NCBI RefSeq assembly: GCF_933775445.1
Contig: NC_065877.1
Span: forward strand, 5,208,001 to 5,272,000
Origin: Argentina anserina
Taxonomy: Eukaryota; Streptophyta; Magnoliopsida; Rosales; Rosaceae
Length of the DNA stretch: 64,000 nucleotides
Direction of reading: 5' to 3'
Under the pieces are notes generated by a model, which did not search any database, had not been told where the DNA came from, and worked only from the letters and a program-made list of their open reading frames with translations. Positions 37,116-51,400 of the stretch are shown here, piece by piece. A program made the position numbers and the translations under genes. Each line of letters opens with the position of its first letter. Within the stretch, counting starts at the first letter, position 1.

Positions 37116-38257
37116 ATGGCGGATTCCGGTGGAAATACAGAATCTGGAGAGGGTAAGTTTAACTCTTGTCTTGAATTTTGTTTATCTGGCTCCCTTCTGT
37201 ATGATATTCATTGCTCTTCGGTGTTTCCAGTTTGCAACTTCTTCAGGAAGCCAAAGAAGAATTTTAGGAAGCGTACTGCTGAAGAGGACGATGAGGAATC
37301 AAATTCTGGGAGTGCGGTATTACCAAGCCAAAGAAAAGCTGCCAAGCCTGATGGCAAGTTGTTTTTCTCTAGTGGATCCTCTAAAAGCTCTACGGCTGAT
37401 GATGGGAAAGTAATCCTCGAGTTTAAGTCTTCAAAAGAAATACAAGTTGAGCATGATAGCAGAGCAACAGCAACTTTGGAGACAGAGACTGATTTCTCTA
37501 GAGACGCCCGGGCAGTTCGCGAGAGAGTTCTTAAGCAGTCAGAGGAGGCCTTGAAGGGAAGCGGGAAAAGCACAGGCGATGAAAAGTTGTATAAAGGGAT
37601 CCATGGGTACACGGACCACAAGGCAGGGTTCCGTAGAGAGCTAACGGTGGCCAGCGAGAAAGCAGGAGGTTCCCATGGGCCTCTCAGGGCTTCTGCCCAC
37701 ATCAGAGCTTCGACGCGATTTGATTATCAGCCGGATATATGTAAGGATTACAAAGAGACTGGTTACTGTGGGTATGGAGATTCATGCAAGTTTATGCATG
37801 ATCGAGGGGACTACAAGTCTGGCTGGCAGATGGAAAGGGAGTGGGATGAAGCGGAGAAAGTCAGGAAAAGAAATTTAGCTTTGCGTGAGGCTGGCGAGGA
37901 AGTTGATGGCGATGATGAGGATGAGGAGGAGGATGATGACGAGTTACCCTTTGCATGTTTCATCTGCAGACAACCTTTTGTTGATCCTGTTGTAACCAAG
38001 TGCAGCCACTACTTCTGCGAGCACTGTGCACTGAAGGTTTTTTATTTACTTATTTATTTATTTGTTTATTTATTTATTGTTATTGTCCTTTGTATTTTCC
38101 AATTTGTGTTCCTTGCATGCTTTTTCTAAACCTTTTCTGTTTTCATTCACAGCATCATTCAAAGAACAAGAAGTGCTTTGTGTGCAACAAGCCAACTCTT
38201 GGCATTTTCAATACAGCTCATGAGATACGCAAGAGGATTGCTGCGGAGGGGAAGTAA
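37116..38257 (+). CDS. CCCH and RING zinc-finger protein, RNF113/CWC24 family
   Basis: Coding exons 37116-37152, 37231-38036 and 38153-38257 join to 315 aa. The N-terminus has the family motif [15 protein letters not shown], then a charged disordered part. A single CCCH finger starts near residue 183 ([10 protein letters not shown], then C and H in CKFMH). After an acidic run, a C3HC4 RING finger spans about 255-294 ([21 protein letters not shown]) and the protein ends [10 protein letters not shown]. This order is that of human RNF113A, yeast Cwc24 and Arabidopsis zinc-finger CCCH protein 1. Cwc24 binds the U2/U6/5' splice site region of the spliceosome before the first step, and the RING gives ubiquitin ligase activity in relatives. 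The last intron splits the RING domain. Reading through that intron gives a false, longer frame. Confidence 0.95.
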
Positions 38258-39516
38258 CTGCTCTTTTTCCTTTTCCTGTAACTGAAGAAAAGTTCAGTTT
38301 TCACTTTTCACTGTAAAAGATAAATTTTCTAATTGCACCAAAACAGTGGCAGACTAGAGAAGATTTGAATACTGTCATTAGTTCATGGCTCCATGTACAT
38401 TGATTGTGTGTTTCTGCAATCGCTTTGATGATGAAATTCAGAGGGTCAAATATCAGACGTGATCAAGTGTTAGAAACTCGGTTAGTGGACAAAGTCTCAT
38501 GAACAAGATCCTTAAACACGAGACCTAAATCGAAGTGTACTAATTCTGTTACTAAACTCGAATTGGATCTTACATCTGAATTTAGAAACGATCCTATTTT
38601 ATGAACCATATCTGATCTGCAATAAGGCCAACGTGCCCTAGGCTTTATGACAACATTGGCAAGCTCTCTTCATAAATTATTTATATTTTGAGAGTTTTTA
38701 TTCATGGAACTCTTTATTCATACTTCTAAAATTGGTACTGACTTTGTCAACATGAACAAACACAATCTTAAACTATAGACTAACATTTTTTCATAAAGAG
38801 CAAACACAATATTCATAGATAAATATACAAATCTAAAGAGCTTTTTCAATGAGGACCATCTTGTTAAGAACTAGTCAAGGACCAAAGACTTAATTGTTAA
38901 TTAAACATATTTTTCGATTATATTTTTTCAACTCAACCGTTTAGATTTTAGGTCTATATAAATATATTACTTGTACAATTTTCATCCAATATGGTAATGG
39001 CTAAAGTATCAAAGTAGATCAAATTAGTGAACATACCAAAATTGTCAAACATGAACTGTTTAAGTTCATAATGAATTTTTTTATATAAAAAAAGATTAAT
39101 AATGAGTAAATCACATTTATGAATGTTTTAATGATTTCAATTTGAACAAAAATTTATAATAATGATCCACTTATATATATCTACAAACTAAATGGTCGAA
39201 ATCTGAATATAAAATCGAAAAGTGGGTGAATTTCTTTAGTGCCTACAAATCTATATGTTTCCATTTTACTTTTGTGAGTTTTGTCACATGACACTGTTAG
39301 CATTTGCTGCAAAATGCTGTAATCTTATTCAAAGGCCCAAATAGCTCCACTGTCCCAAGTCTCTTAACCCATCACACACACCCTCTCGCTCTCAAGATCT
39401 TTCTTCTTATTCTTCTACTACGAAAACGAAGCACCTCCCTGATCTCTCTCCATGCTCTTCTCCCTTCTTCACATTCTAAGCCAATTCTGATCTCTCTCTC
39501 ATTCCACCAATTAGCT
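38258..39516. other. Spacer between the RNF113 and MON2 genes
   Basis: It holds the RNF113 3' UTR (to roughly 38450), AT-rich spacer, and the MON2 promoter and leader. The last 200 bases before the MON2 ATG are rich in CT and TC runs (39376-39500), a common leader composition in plants. No other gene is visible. Confidence 0.5.
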
Positions 39517-42408
39517 ATGGCTTTCATGGCGGTGCTCGAGTCAGATCTCCGCGCTCTCTCCGCCGAGGCTCGCCGTCGCTACCCTGCTGTCAAAGACGGC
39601 GCTGAGCACGCTATTATCAAGGTCTCTCTCTCTCTCTCTCTCTCTCAATCCTCTCTAATATTACATCCGTGTTACTGCAAATTCACATTGAAACTTAGAA
39701 GAAATGAATAGCTCAAAGTAAACTATAACAGTCACCGAAGCTGATCATATTGTAAGTAGAGCAATCTAAGTTTAGCAATTCAATTCAATTAGGTTAATCT
39801 CAATTCATGGAGCTGAAGCTACAGTAATTAACTAGTTAAGCACAATTAGGAAAGCACTAGTAAATTACTGTCCCTATCTTGCTTAGCAGTCAAGTACGGT
39901 TAAATTCTTGCAATGCAAATTCTTAGTGCATTAGGTTAACTATTGTGTGCTGTAGTATACGTTGAAAGAAGTGAATTTCACTTTTTATTTGGTTTCGGCG
40001 AGTGATCGAGGTTGATTAGTTATGTATTTCGATTTATGTTTGATTTGCAGCTTCGTTCTTTGTCAAGTCCTGGCGAGATTGCGCAGAATGAGGACATATT
40101 GAGGATATTTTTGATGGCTTGTGAAGTTAGGACTGTGAAGTTGAGTGTTATTGGACTTTCTTGTCTACAAAAGCTTATATCTCATGATGCTGTTGCTTCA
40201 TCGGCTTTGCATGAGATACTTTGTACCTTGAAGGATGTAAGTTCGTCTGTTCGTGTTTATAAGTGGCGTGTAACTATATGCTGAAATGGCTGATAAGAGT
40301 GTTTGACTTACATGCTTTATCTGCTTCTGGCAGCATGCTGAAATGACCGACGAGAGTGTTCAACTTAAGACCCTGCAGACTGTATTGATAATACTGCAGT
40401 CACCTTTACATCCTCAGAATGAGGTAACAAGCATAACTTTATTGTAGTGTTCTCGTTTGAAGTTTCAGTATTTAATAATGGTCTATATATCAAGAAAAAA
40501 AAAAATTTCATTGCATCCCATTGTTTCAGCCTTTTTGTTGTTTTTTTATGTTTTGTTTTTAATCAATAACATGTTGGGCCATGGGGTTTCATACTTGTAA
40601 TTGTTTTACAACATACAGGACGATATGGCTCAAGCTCTTGGTATATGCCTTCGGCTTCTCGAAAATAGGTCCCCTGACAGTGTGCGCAAGTAAGTTAACT
40701 ACATTTTGTATAGTGTTAATTCTGGAGCTTGTGGTTGATTCGTATACCTTTCCATTTCTATTTCATCCTTTTTTTTGTTATTTTCCTACTTCATGTTTGC
40801 ATATGAATTATTCTTTCTTTTCAATCTAAAACCTATCTCAAGATGGAAAATTTCCAGTACTGCTGCAGCTACTTTCAGGCAAGCAGTAGCACTGATTTTT
40901 GATCATGTGGTTTGTGCGGAGTGTCTTCCTGCTGGCAAGCTTAGTTCTGGAGGTTACATCTCTCGAACCAGTCCAGTTAGTGGTGATGTTAGTTGCAGCA
41001 TCAATCTTTCAGAGTATGTGTCTAGTTGTAGACAACACTTTTGGATTACAGCTATTTTTCTGCTTCATTATGCTGCTGATTTGTGTTTTGGTAAAGTGTG
41101 ACTAAGTGCCCAATCCGTATCTCTGTTTCATTTGCGGTATTGTATTGAAAAATAAAAATTTCGTGGACTACTGGCGGTCACACTTTGGTTTTAATATTTT
41201 TCCTCTACCATAGTTGTATAACAAACACAATCTTGACAGGTCACTGGATGGATCTGTTTCCGGACGGTCATCATTGATGAGGGAGACCCTAACTAAAGCT
41301 GGAAAGCTTGGGCTTCGTCTTCTTGAAGACCTGACAGCTCTTGCTGCAGGTGGATCTGTATGTGCTGATTTAAATATTATTTATAAAGTTTCCTTAGAAC
41401 CATAAGTTTATCACTAGATCCTTAAGTTTGGGGCATACAATTGTTATTGGTATATTTCTTTTCCTATTTCCTTTATTTATGTATATTAGTGCTGACAGTA
41501 ACGGTGATGTCAACTTTTCTGATAGGCAATCTGGTTACAAGTCAGTTCTCTGCAGCGGTCCTTTGCCCTTGATATACTGGAGTAAGAAATCTTGTTACCT
41601 ACTCTGTTTTCCTATAATAGTAGATACATATGTCAAAGTTACATATCTTCTACTGTATATAAGTCACGCTCACTCTTCTCTCGATATTGGATCTGTTTTC
41701 TGTTGGAGGGTGAGGCTGGCTTCTAATGTTTTCTGATTGTTAGACTCTTTATCTGATTCTCAGCTTTAGGTCATGGATCCCTATCCGCTACATTGGAATA
41801 TAATGCTTTTAACTTCAACAAAAGAAAATTATCTCTCCAATTTTGAATATATTTCTACTAGGATTTATAATCTGGCATATGTAGAGGGTAAGGTGGGCAG
41901 AATTTAAGGGTTCCTTCTTTCCAACTTTGTAGCTTTGTTGGAGATAAATACTAGGCCTCAGTAGCATGTATGTATAGATTAGATTTGTATATATAAAATA
42001 TTGAGAAAAAATATAAACTTTATAGAAGCAGATCGAAGCACAAGAGAGAACACGTAGTCCTCAGAGCCTGCTATTCAATACAAGCACATTAAATTAAGGG
42101 CAGTTTCTTTAATTCCTATCTAGCAGTAAGAAGGCTGCAAGGGACTAGCACCACAAATGGCTCATTTATAATCCACAATGTAATTGTTTCCCTTGATGCC
42201 TATGATCTTTGAAGCCCATGATGGTGCCATGTTGGAAGATCTGTCAGAGTGAGTGAACTATGGACATCTTTATGGGACTGTATCTGGGAGTATAAAGAAT
42301 ATGGTCTTTCCTCAATCCCTTTTAGGTTCAGTTGTAGTCTCTAGGCCTCTATGGTTCTTTGTCTGGGCTGTTTTAGTGGCAGTTCAGGCTTTTGGTCTGA
42401 TGCTCTAG

Positions 42409-42467
<59 letters not shown>

Positions 42468-45400
42468 ATATTGTTGATAGACTTGTGCCTTTGTATTTTG
42501 CTTTTTTTAGTTTCTATCAGTAAAAAGCTATTTTTTGGTGGAAGCCTCCAACTGTTGCCAAAGATTGAGAATATTAGCTTGCTCAAGTCCCATTGAATAT
42601 GTATTGTCACAATATTTAATCAAGTGGCTCCACATAATAATTTGTGTATAAAATTGGGAGGCATCACGTAATACATAGCACACATTATTTTCCATATTGA
42701 ATTCCACTGAACTAATAGAATCTATTTGCTAGTATAATGCTTGTGAAGTATATATATTAGATTGCTATACAGAGAAACAAAGTCACAGGGATGTTGCAAA
42801 TGAGAATTCCATCAAGCTTACTCCTTGTATATTCTCCAGGTTTGTTCTGTCCAACTATGTGGCTGTTTTCCAAACCTTGCTTCCTTATGAGCAGGTGAAT
42901 TTAACAGTGTTATTTGTTAGTATTTTTCCTTTGCTTCGATACATTTTCTGGTAAAGTTTTCATAGTAGAACAACTGTTTTGAACTCAACAGGTCCTGCGT
43001 CACCAGATATGTTCAATTCTAATGACTTCTCTTCGTACAAATGCGGAGGTAATTCTATGTATGTAACATGTAGTCAATTGATATATTCGGGGCTTTTAGT
43101 GCTTGCTCTTTTGAATAAACTTCAATGAGGCTTCTTAAATCATGTTTAACTTCGAATCAGCTTGAAGGGGAAGCAGGAGAGCCGTCATTTCGTCGCTTGG
43201 TCTTGCGGTCAGTTGCCCATATTATCCGGCTTTACAGTTCATCCCTTATCACTGAATGTGAGGTGTGTCCTGTATATGATTATCCTAACCAGAAGATATT
43301 GCAATTATAGTTAAACAAGAGAAAAATAAGCAATCTAATCATTGAAGTTTCACAAGAAAATTCTATTGAGCTCACTCTTGGGCTTCTGTAGTCTACCATT
43401 AAGTTGCCAGAATTTTGGGACTGATTTCATTCCAAACTCAATTTTTTCCAATTCCCATTTACTGACATTTTGTTTCATGATCAATCTCTGTATTTATGTT
43501 GTCGCATGTTGGACTCCTCAATCCTTTATCCTTTACTCCTCTCATTAGAAGTTACCGTTGATTTTGACAATTGAAAAATTGGCTGAAACTTAATTACTCA
43601 TCATCTCTCGACTCCTTTTGTTGACTTATAAGTAAATTTATTCAAATGCAGGTCTTCCTTAGTATGTTGGTGAAGGTCACATTTCTTGATTTGCCATTAT
43701 GGCACCGTATTCTTGTTCTTGAGATCTTGAGGGTAATTTGACATTACGACATATACATATATCTTTTTCTTTTTGCTTGCATTGCGTATGAAAGATTATG
43801 TAATCCTCAATATTGTGAGTATTTTGTAATATTTAGAGTTTTGCCAGGGATTTTGTGTGGAGGCAAGAACATTGCGGATTCTATTCCAGAACTTCGATAT
43901 GTAAGTATGCTGTTACCGATCCATCCTTTGGTAATCATTAATTTTTATGCCTTTAGTCTTTAATCTATCGGACATACACTTATATACATATACACATATT
44001 GCTCTATGCCATTTGTTACTCACACAGTGGTCCTTACGTATTTCCACAAGGGATTCTAGTTAGTGTACTGACCTTCTTATTAACCCCTATTGTCTTATAC
44101 ATGTTGCTCTCAAGTACATAACTTCCTTGAGTACTTTCAGGATCTTCTGAAATGGCTATCTCTGCACCTCATTATTTTTCATGTATGCCAGAATTTGGCT
44201 ACTAATGAGACTATATTTCTTTGATATTTTCTAGGTTTTGTCTTTCTGAATCATTTCTAGTTAAAGCGTGCACTAATCATTCTTCTTTTACCCTAAATTA
44301 TGCTTGTTGTGAACTCTTATTCACTGTCATGTATTTTTTTTTCTTTCATAGTAATGGAAAGTTCTCTTAAAAAAAAACCAGGCATTTGGCCTATCAATGT
44401 TATTATTGGTGGTTAAAAGAAATGATTATTTCCGGAAGACTATCTGCCATGCTGAGTGTTTTTTTTTGAAGTGCAAATTATGTATCCAATCTTGGTTATA
44501 ACGTGAAGCTTCCTAGAAGCATTATTTTGTATAATTAGTTTTTCTCATCCCCTTGTAGGAACCCCAAGAACACGAATGTTGTGGAGGGAATGGTGAAAGC
44601 TCTTGCTAGAGTAGTTTCAAGTGTACAGGCAAGATATTATTCTTTATCTTTCCTAGCCATATTGTTTAATTGTGGTTCAGAATGGTTGTATGTGACTGTA
44701 TTTCTATATTTTGAGATGGATAGATTGCTCAATAGTAATCGTATGTGTTTGAATGTCTTGAGACAAACTGCACGCCATGTCATGAAGCATGTTTTCAAAC
44801 AGGGTTCTACCTCGTACAGTGAAGTTGTTCTTCCCATATCTTTATTGATACAGTTATGAGCGTGTTGTAGTCTACAACTTGCCCACCCAAGAAATTTATT
44901 TCAGTCCCATTAGTGTTTGTATATCAATGCAGTGAGGTATATTGGTTGTTGGTAGCGCTCTCTCTTGTCAGCTTAGTTGCATCTCAGATTTATAGGGTAG
45001 ATGGTCTTTATGCTTTTAACTAGAGTAAAGCACGTGTTCTTACGGTTAATGAAAGTATACTGTAGAATTGTACCATCTTTCATATATATAATTGGTTGTT
45101 GGTTGTTGCCATCGGCTAAGAAATCTAAGCACTACAGGTTCAAGAGACTAGTGAGGAGAGCCTGGCAGCTGTTGCAGGGATGTTTAACAGTAAAGCTAAA
45201 GGTAAATCATGTATTTCAACATCATTTCGTCAAATAAAAAAAAGAGACTGAACCAGAACTGCAAGGAAGCTATGATTTCATTTGTATTAATGAGTGACAT
45301 GAAAGTATTGTGTTTTGATTGACAACTAGTTCTCATGAATGTGAAATAATTTGCCAACAGATGCGTCATACAAGTCAATGATTTGTTAAACTGGCTCTCA

Positions 45401-48400
45401 CCATTCTAAAACTAAAAATATAGTATGGTTTTCGCTTCCAGTTTGATACATTATGAACTAATTTAAAGGGAACTGAGCCTAATACACACATTCTAAAGCC
45501 CTTAACAGCCTAAAGTTTTGTTGCCTTGTTGGTCAGCTTAAGGGCAGGCTTTGTTCGAGCTAAAAGGATTGGGTGGCCGATTGGGTGGTCCAACATATCT
45601 AAAGCCTAATACACACATTCTAAAGCCCTTAACAGCCTAAAGTTTTGTTGCCTTGTCGGTCAGCTTAAGGGCAGGCTTTGTTCGAGCTAAAAGGATTGGG
45701 TGGCCGATTGGGTGGTCCAACATATCCTTTTTAGTATCATGGGCTGGTCAAGATCTTTAAACATAGCATTGGAGTGAGTGTCCGTTAGGTCTGAAGTCAG
45801 TGCATAGTCTTGATGCGCTATGACTAGTACAAACCTTCAGATGCCCTGCTTTTTAAGGCCTGAAATCTTTATTGTACACTTTATCCCTGGCTTCCTATGG
45901 TGAACAATGTGCATTAAACATATATTATGATTGATTAAAATAATATGATACACTTGATTTAATACATCAATATGCAATGCAACTCATACATGTAATATAG
46001 ACCTACAAAAATATTGCACTTTCATCACTTGTTGTATTCCTTGATGCAAAAGGTAACCATTTTCACTATGTACAGGAGTTGAGTGGAGCCTCGACTATGA
46101 TGCGTCCAATGCTGCAGTATTGGTTGCTAGCGAAGCTCATTCTATAACCTTGGCAGTCGAAGGTCTGCTTGGTGTTGTCTTCACAGTGGCTACATTGACG
46201 GATGAAGCAGTAGATTCCGGAGAGGTATTAACAATCTTGTTCCATACATTCTAATACTCTTAGAGCCATTGAGTTAAGAGTAACATTTTATATGACAAAG
46301 CCCTGTCTACTAGATTGAATCCCCCAGATGTGATTATGACTTACCTGCGAAGAAGACTGGAGACGCTGTTCATCTCTGCCTTTCAATGGTTGATTCATTA
46401 TGGTTGACGATACTAGATGCATTGTCCTTTATTCTGTCAAGGTTAGACTCTAATAAAGCATGCACATATAATCAGTTATGCCTTATTTCTCACCAGTCAT
46501 AATTTTCATGCAATTAACTTATAATTGAAGGTCACAAGGTGAGGCTATTGTGTTAGAAATACTGAAGGCATATCAGGCATTCACCCAGGTAACAAAACTT
46601 TGACATTTTAACTCTGCATATTGTCTGCCAATTTCAACTATGTTTTATTGCTTCCTCCAACCCAAAATGGCTTTCAAGTGATTCTTTTGTCTTTTGCTGC
46701 TGTTGACGTGCATTACCCTGCCAGGGTTTCATGATAACTCCCTTTTCTCTGAATTATGATATGGTTTGCTTTCAATACAGGCATGCGGAGTTCTCGGTGC
46801 TGTAGAACCTTTGAACTCCTTTTTAGCATCACTTTGCAAGTTTACAATCATTTTTCCTGTTGAAGCAGAAAAAAGGAGGTAACAATTTATCTAGATATCT
46901 TGTTTTAGTTACCTTTCTTAGTCAGGCAGTTGAGAATATTAAACTTTCGAGTTTATATTGAGAGTAATGCTCTTTTGGGTTTATATTGAGATTTCAGCAT
47001 TACTCTACAGTCTCCTGGGTCCAAACGCTCTGAACAAGTTGACCATAGGGAAAGTGTTGTTCTCACTCCTAAGAATGTCCAGGTATACAGCCAGTTTCAT
47101 AGCGTATTATATTTTGTCCAATTCATTTCTGTACTCAATGCAATTATGTACATATATACTTATAAATTTTTATTTCCTGTTCAGGCCTTAAGAACTCTCT
47201 TCAACATTGCTCATAGATTACACAATGTGTTGGGCCCATCCTGGGTTTTGGTATGTTGGTGTACTTTTTTGTTTGTCTAAAAAAATGTCGAATTCATACT
47301 CATATCATACTTGTCAATGATCTATTGTAGGTATTAGAAACTTTAGCAGCCCTAGACCGCACAATCCATTCTCCGCATGCCACCACACAGGTAATCTTGG
47401 CAAATGCTGAGCTTTTTTATTTATTATTCAGTTCTTAATTGTATTGTACTGCTAGGTGGACGGATCATTATATTGAAAACTTTTATCGCATTTTATGGTA
47501 GTTTTTACATTCATTTGTACATTTCTTGGTTGTTCTTAGTTTAGATCTTAAATTAGATGTGCTTATGTCTCTGCAATTAATTTTTTTTATATGTACTTTG
47601 ATTGGCCTCTCTTACAATAACTATCATTTGGAGAAGGTTCAATCCTAACTTGATAAGTCAACAATCTTCTGGGGGTTAATTGCAAGTTTGCAACACGTGT
47701 AATTAGTATGTCCCATGAAGGGGAAGGGTGGTATTGAGTATTGACTACTGACCCACCAATTCCATTGTGTGGTTATAGACCCAACACATGTATTGTCTCC
47801 CAATCAGACCAGTTTATGATGTGTCTGATATCTTAGTTCCTCTGTACTATTATTTAGTACCTATGTAGCACCGACACCGACACCGACACCGCGACACCGA
47901 CACGGCGCGACACCGCGCCACGGCAAATCTTAAAATCCTAGATCCCGACACGGCGCGACACGGAAATTTATATATAATTTAATATATATTAATGTGTAAA
48001 AAAAAAAATATATATATATATATTAATGTTCTTCTTTTTCACATCTAGCAGATTCTCAAAATTAATGTTATGGCTTAGGGCTTAGATTTAAAAAAAAAAA
48101 AGAAAAAAAATTCAAAATGCTGATGTGGTGTGTCGAAAACAGTAGGTGGCGTGTCGGTCAACGTGGCGGGCCGTGTCAAAAAAGTCAACATTTTCCGACA
48201 AGCCACGTGGCGTGTCGGACACCATGTCGGGCCGTGTCGGCGTGTCGGGCAGTGTCGGACACTCCGACACTTCAGCCTTTGAAGTGTCGGTGCTACATAG
48301 TTATTTACTATGTGATAGATCTTCTGATAATGATTGCACTTTTGTGCATCTTTTTTAACATTGATTGTTTGTTTCATCTTGGTAACTTGGCTCTTTGGTG

Positions 48401-51400
48401 ACTTCTTGTCCACTAACATTCTAACTCTGCTATAATTAAATCTCATGGTATTATATTCACACATCCTTTTCTTTTGAAAATAGTATTCACACACCCATTT
48501 GTGTGTTAATTAGAACACAACAGAGTGTGCGATGAGTAGAACAGAAGGGTGTGGATATCACCTTCCATTTCCATTTTCTTTCCCAGGAGAAAAAAAAACA
48601 TCCCAAATCTAAAATTTTGCAAGTCTCTAGTTATAGTTTGTTTAAACTGTTATAATAATATAGTAACTAATATAAGGTTCTAATTATGTTAGTTTAATAG
48701 TTTTGATTTGACAGGAGGTGTCCACTGCTGTGCCTAAACTCACAAGAGAATCATCTGGTCAATCCAGTGACATAAATATCCTTTCATCTTTGAATTCTCA
48801 GGTAAACCCCGATGAACCTCTGCCTTTCGAAAGCCTTTCAAATAAACTTACCTGGAAAACATATATGGAATTAATAGACACGTGTTCTACATAATATAAA
48901 AGTACAAGGCACTATTATTATTGAAACTATATTCTTTAAATTTATTTTGTCACCCCCACTTCCAAATTTAACATAATCAGTACTTTCCATCTTGAATCGA
49001 ACTAAGGGAAACTGTTTTAGGTCCTTATGAAGCTCTTTTTATATTTGTTTTCATGTGTGCATGTGTATTTCTCATCTAGTATCTACAGTACATTTTCTGA
49101 CTTTCTGCTTTCCTCCATGGTGCAAAGTTGTTCGAGAGCTCAGCTCTAATGCACATTTCTGCAGTAAAGTCCCTTCTTTGTGCACTGGGACAACTGTCAC
49201 AGCAATGTATGGCTGGGATTTCAAATGGATCTGTACCTGCAGCAAGTCAAAAATTTGGAAACATAAACTTTTCGGTGGAGAGAATGATATCCATCCTAGT
49301 CAATAATTTACACAGTAAGTAATGTCACTGAAAATGCAATATATAGTCATAATAAAATGGCTTTCCGTTCAGTGATGTATATTAATCATAGAGGTCAGTT
49401 CAAAGGCAATGTTTGCTGTGGTCGTTTGGATTTTATAGCGTTGAAGAGGTGGAAAAACTTTGGGAGAGTTGGATTTTGGGCGTCTGTTTGGGCTCTGTTT
49501 CTGAGGACTTTAGGAACTATAGCTTATCTTCTATCTTATTAGAATGTTTTGCAGCTGTAATCTAGGATCTATCTAGGCTATTTTCCTATGCGGACTCCTT
49601 GACCATCTTTTCATAGTTTTTCTTTTCATGATCTTTCAGTAAAAGCTGTTACTTTTCAGAAAATAAAAGAGAGGATATTTGCTGCTCTACAAGTTGTATC
49701 AAAGTTTAGATCAAAAGTGTGCTGTGGTTGTAAATTATGCATGACATCTCTTACTAACCTACAAGTGAAACAGTTGTGTGCACCTCATGTCAGTTTGTAA
49801 GCTAAAATGCAGTAGGTGTGTAGTAGTTGTTGAAATTGTTGTAATATTGATATTATTCCTGGTACAATCTTTTCCACGTTATTTCAATCTTCGCAGTTTT
49901 TTCCAAAATGATCCCATCGTTAATAATACTTTGAGTATGGATCTTTTCCATTTTCTGATTTCTTAGCATTAAGTATCTGAGATATGCAAGCTTATAGTAT
50001 CTTAAATCCCAACTTCAACATTTATGTATATATGTAAACACTTTAATATACTATATCTGTTTATGTATATAAAAGTTTTCCTAAACTAAGCTAGACATCA
50101 GCTGTATTATTGAATTTTAGTATGAGATGTGTCTTTTTTGACTTGTCAAGGTAATTGTTCTTACTGACCATTTTCAAGGTGGTTAGAAAGCGCTTTATGT
50201 AAGACTTGATTCCTGATCATAATGGTATAATCATTATCATTTCTTTCCTTTATGATATACTGGAATCGTTCTAATTGAATATATGTTGTGTGAATGATAA
50301 AATGTATTCCTGGTTTGATCTGTAATTGTCTTGCTTCTGTATTGCAGGAGTGGAGCCATTGTGGGATGAAGTTGTTGGTCACTTTCTTGAGGTGATCAGA
50401 GTCAATTTTTTCTTCGAACGCATAATGCCCTTTCTGTTTCATCTATCCCTGTTAACACGTTTTTATCTTACAGCTTGCAGAAAATTCTAACCAGCATTTA
50501 CGTAATATGGCCCTTGATGCATTAGATGAATCAATATGTGCCGTGTTAGGTTCAGACCAGTTCCCAGACAACACAACAAGCAGATCCAATGGCTCATCTC
50601 ATAGTGTGAGAACTATCACCTGCTTTTGGCCGAGTGAAATTAGTTACTGAATTAATGGCCTACTTATCATTAATTTCTATACCCCTACAGATGGTTACTG
50701 GACTCACAACTTTGGGATCACTTGAATGTGCTGTTATATCTCCACTAAGGGTTCTTTATCTTTCTACTAAGAGTGTTGACTCACGTTCTGGGTCCTTAAA
50801 AATTCTTCTTCATGTTTTAGAGGTATACATAATTAAAAAAATCTCATTTCATGTTTTCTTTAATTTGTTTATCTTGGTTTCTAGCCTTTGTGCATAATGT
50901 CATACTTAGCCTCTGACACCACTAAGTTTTACAGAGGCATGGGGAGAAATTACACTACAGTTGGCCAAATATTCTTGAAATGTTGAGGTAGGCTTAAGTT
51001 ACTTTTCCTTTCCACGTGTGGTCCTTTTTGTTTCACTTTTGTCTCTGAATACATTAGTTTGACTATTATATATTTTGTAAGGTCTGTAGCAGACTCATCA
51101 GATAAGGAGCTCATTACTCTGGGGTTTCAGGTTGGTAAAAGATCTGAGCTGTTTGGTAAATGAATTACGTTATTTATTGGACCTTTCTTTATGTTACACA
51201 ACCATGCCCTGATCATTTCTGACACTCAATAAGGCTATTAAGTGGTGCTGATAGAGTGGTAATCGAGCTTATTCAGGCAATTCTCGAAAGAATCTAATTG
51301 GAGCCCTCCTTTCTGATTTTAAATTTTGTTCTCCCAAGTTGTCTGACTTAAAAAAGATTGTTTGACAATTAGTTTTTGGCAATTGTAGCCTCTCTTTCTG

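Noticed and set aside
37116..38129. Unspliced longer version of the RNF113-type protein
   Set aside because: It reads through introns with T-rich sequence and loses the second half of the RING finger; the spliced form matches the family to its end.
48075..48494. 139-codon - strand frame and overlapping + strand frames
   Set aside because: They fall inside the inverted-repeat element in the MON2 intron and arise from its CGACAC arrays.
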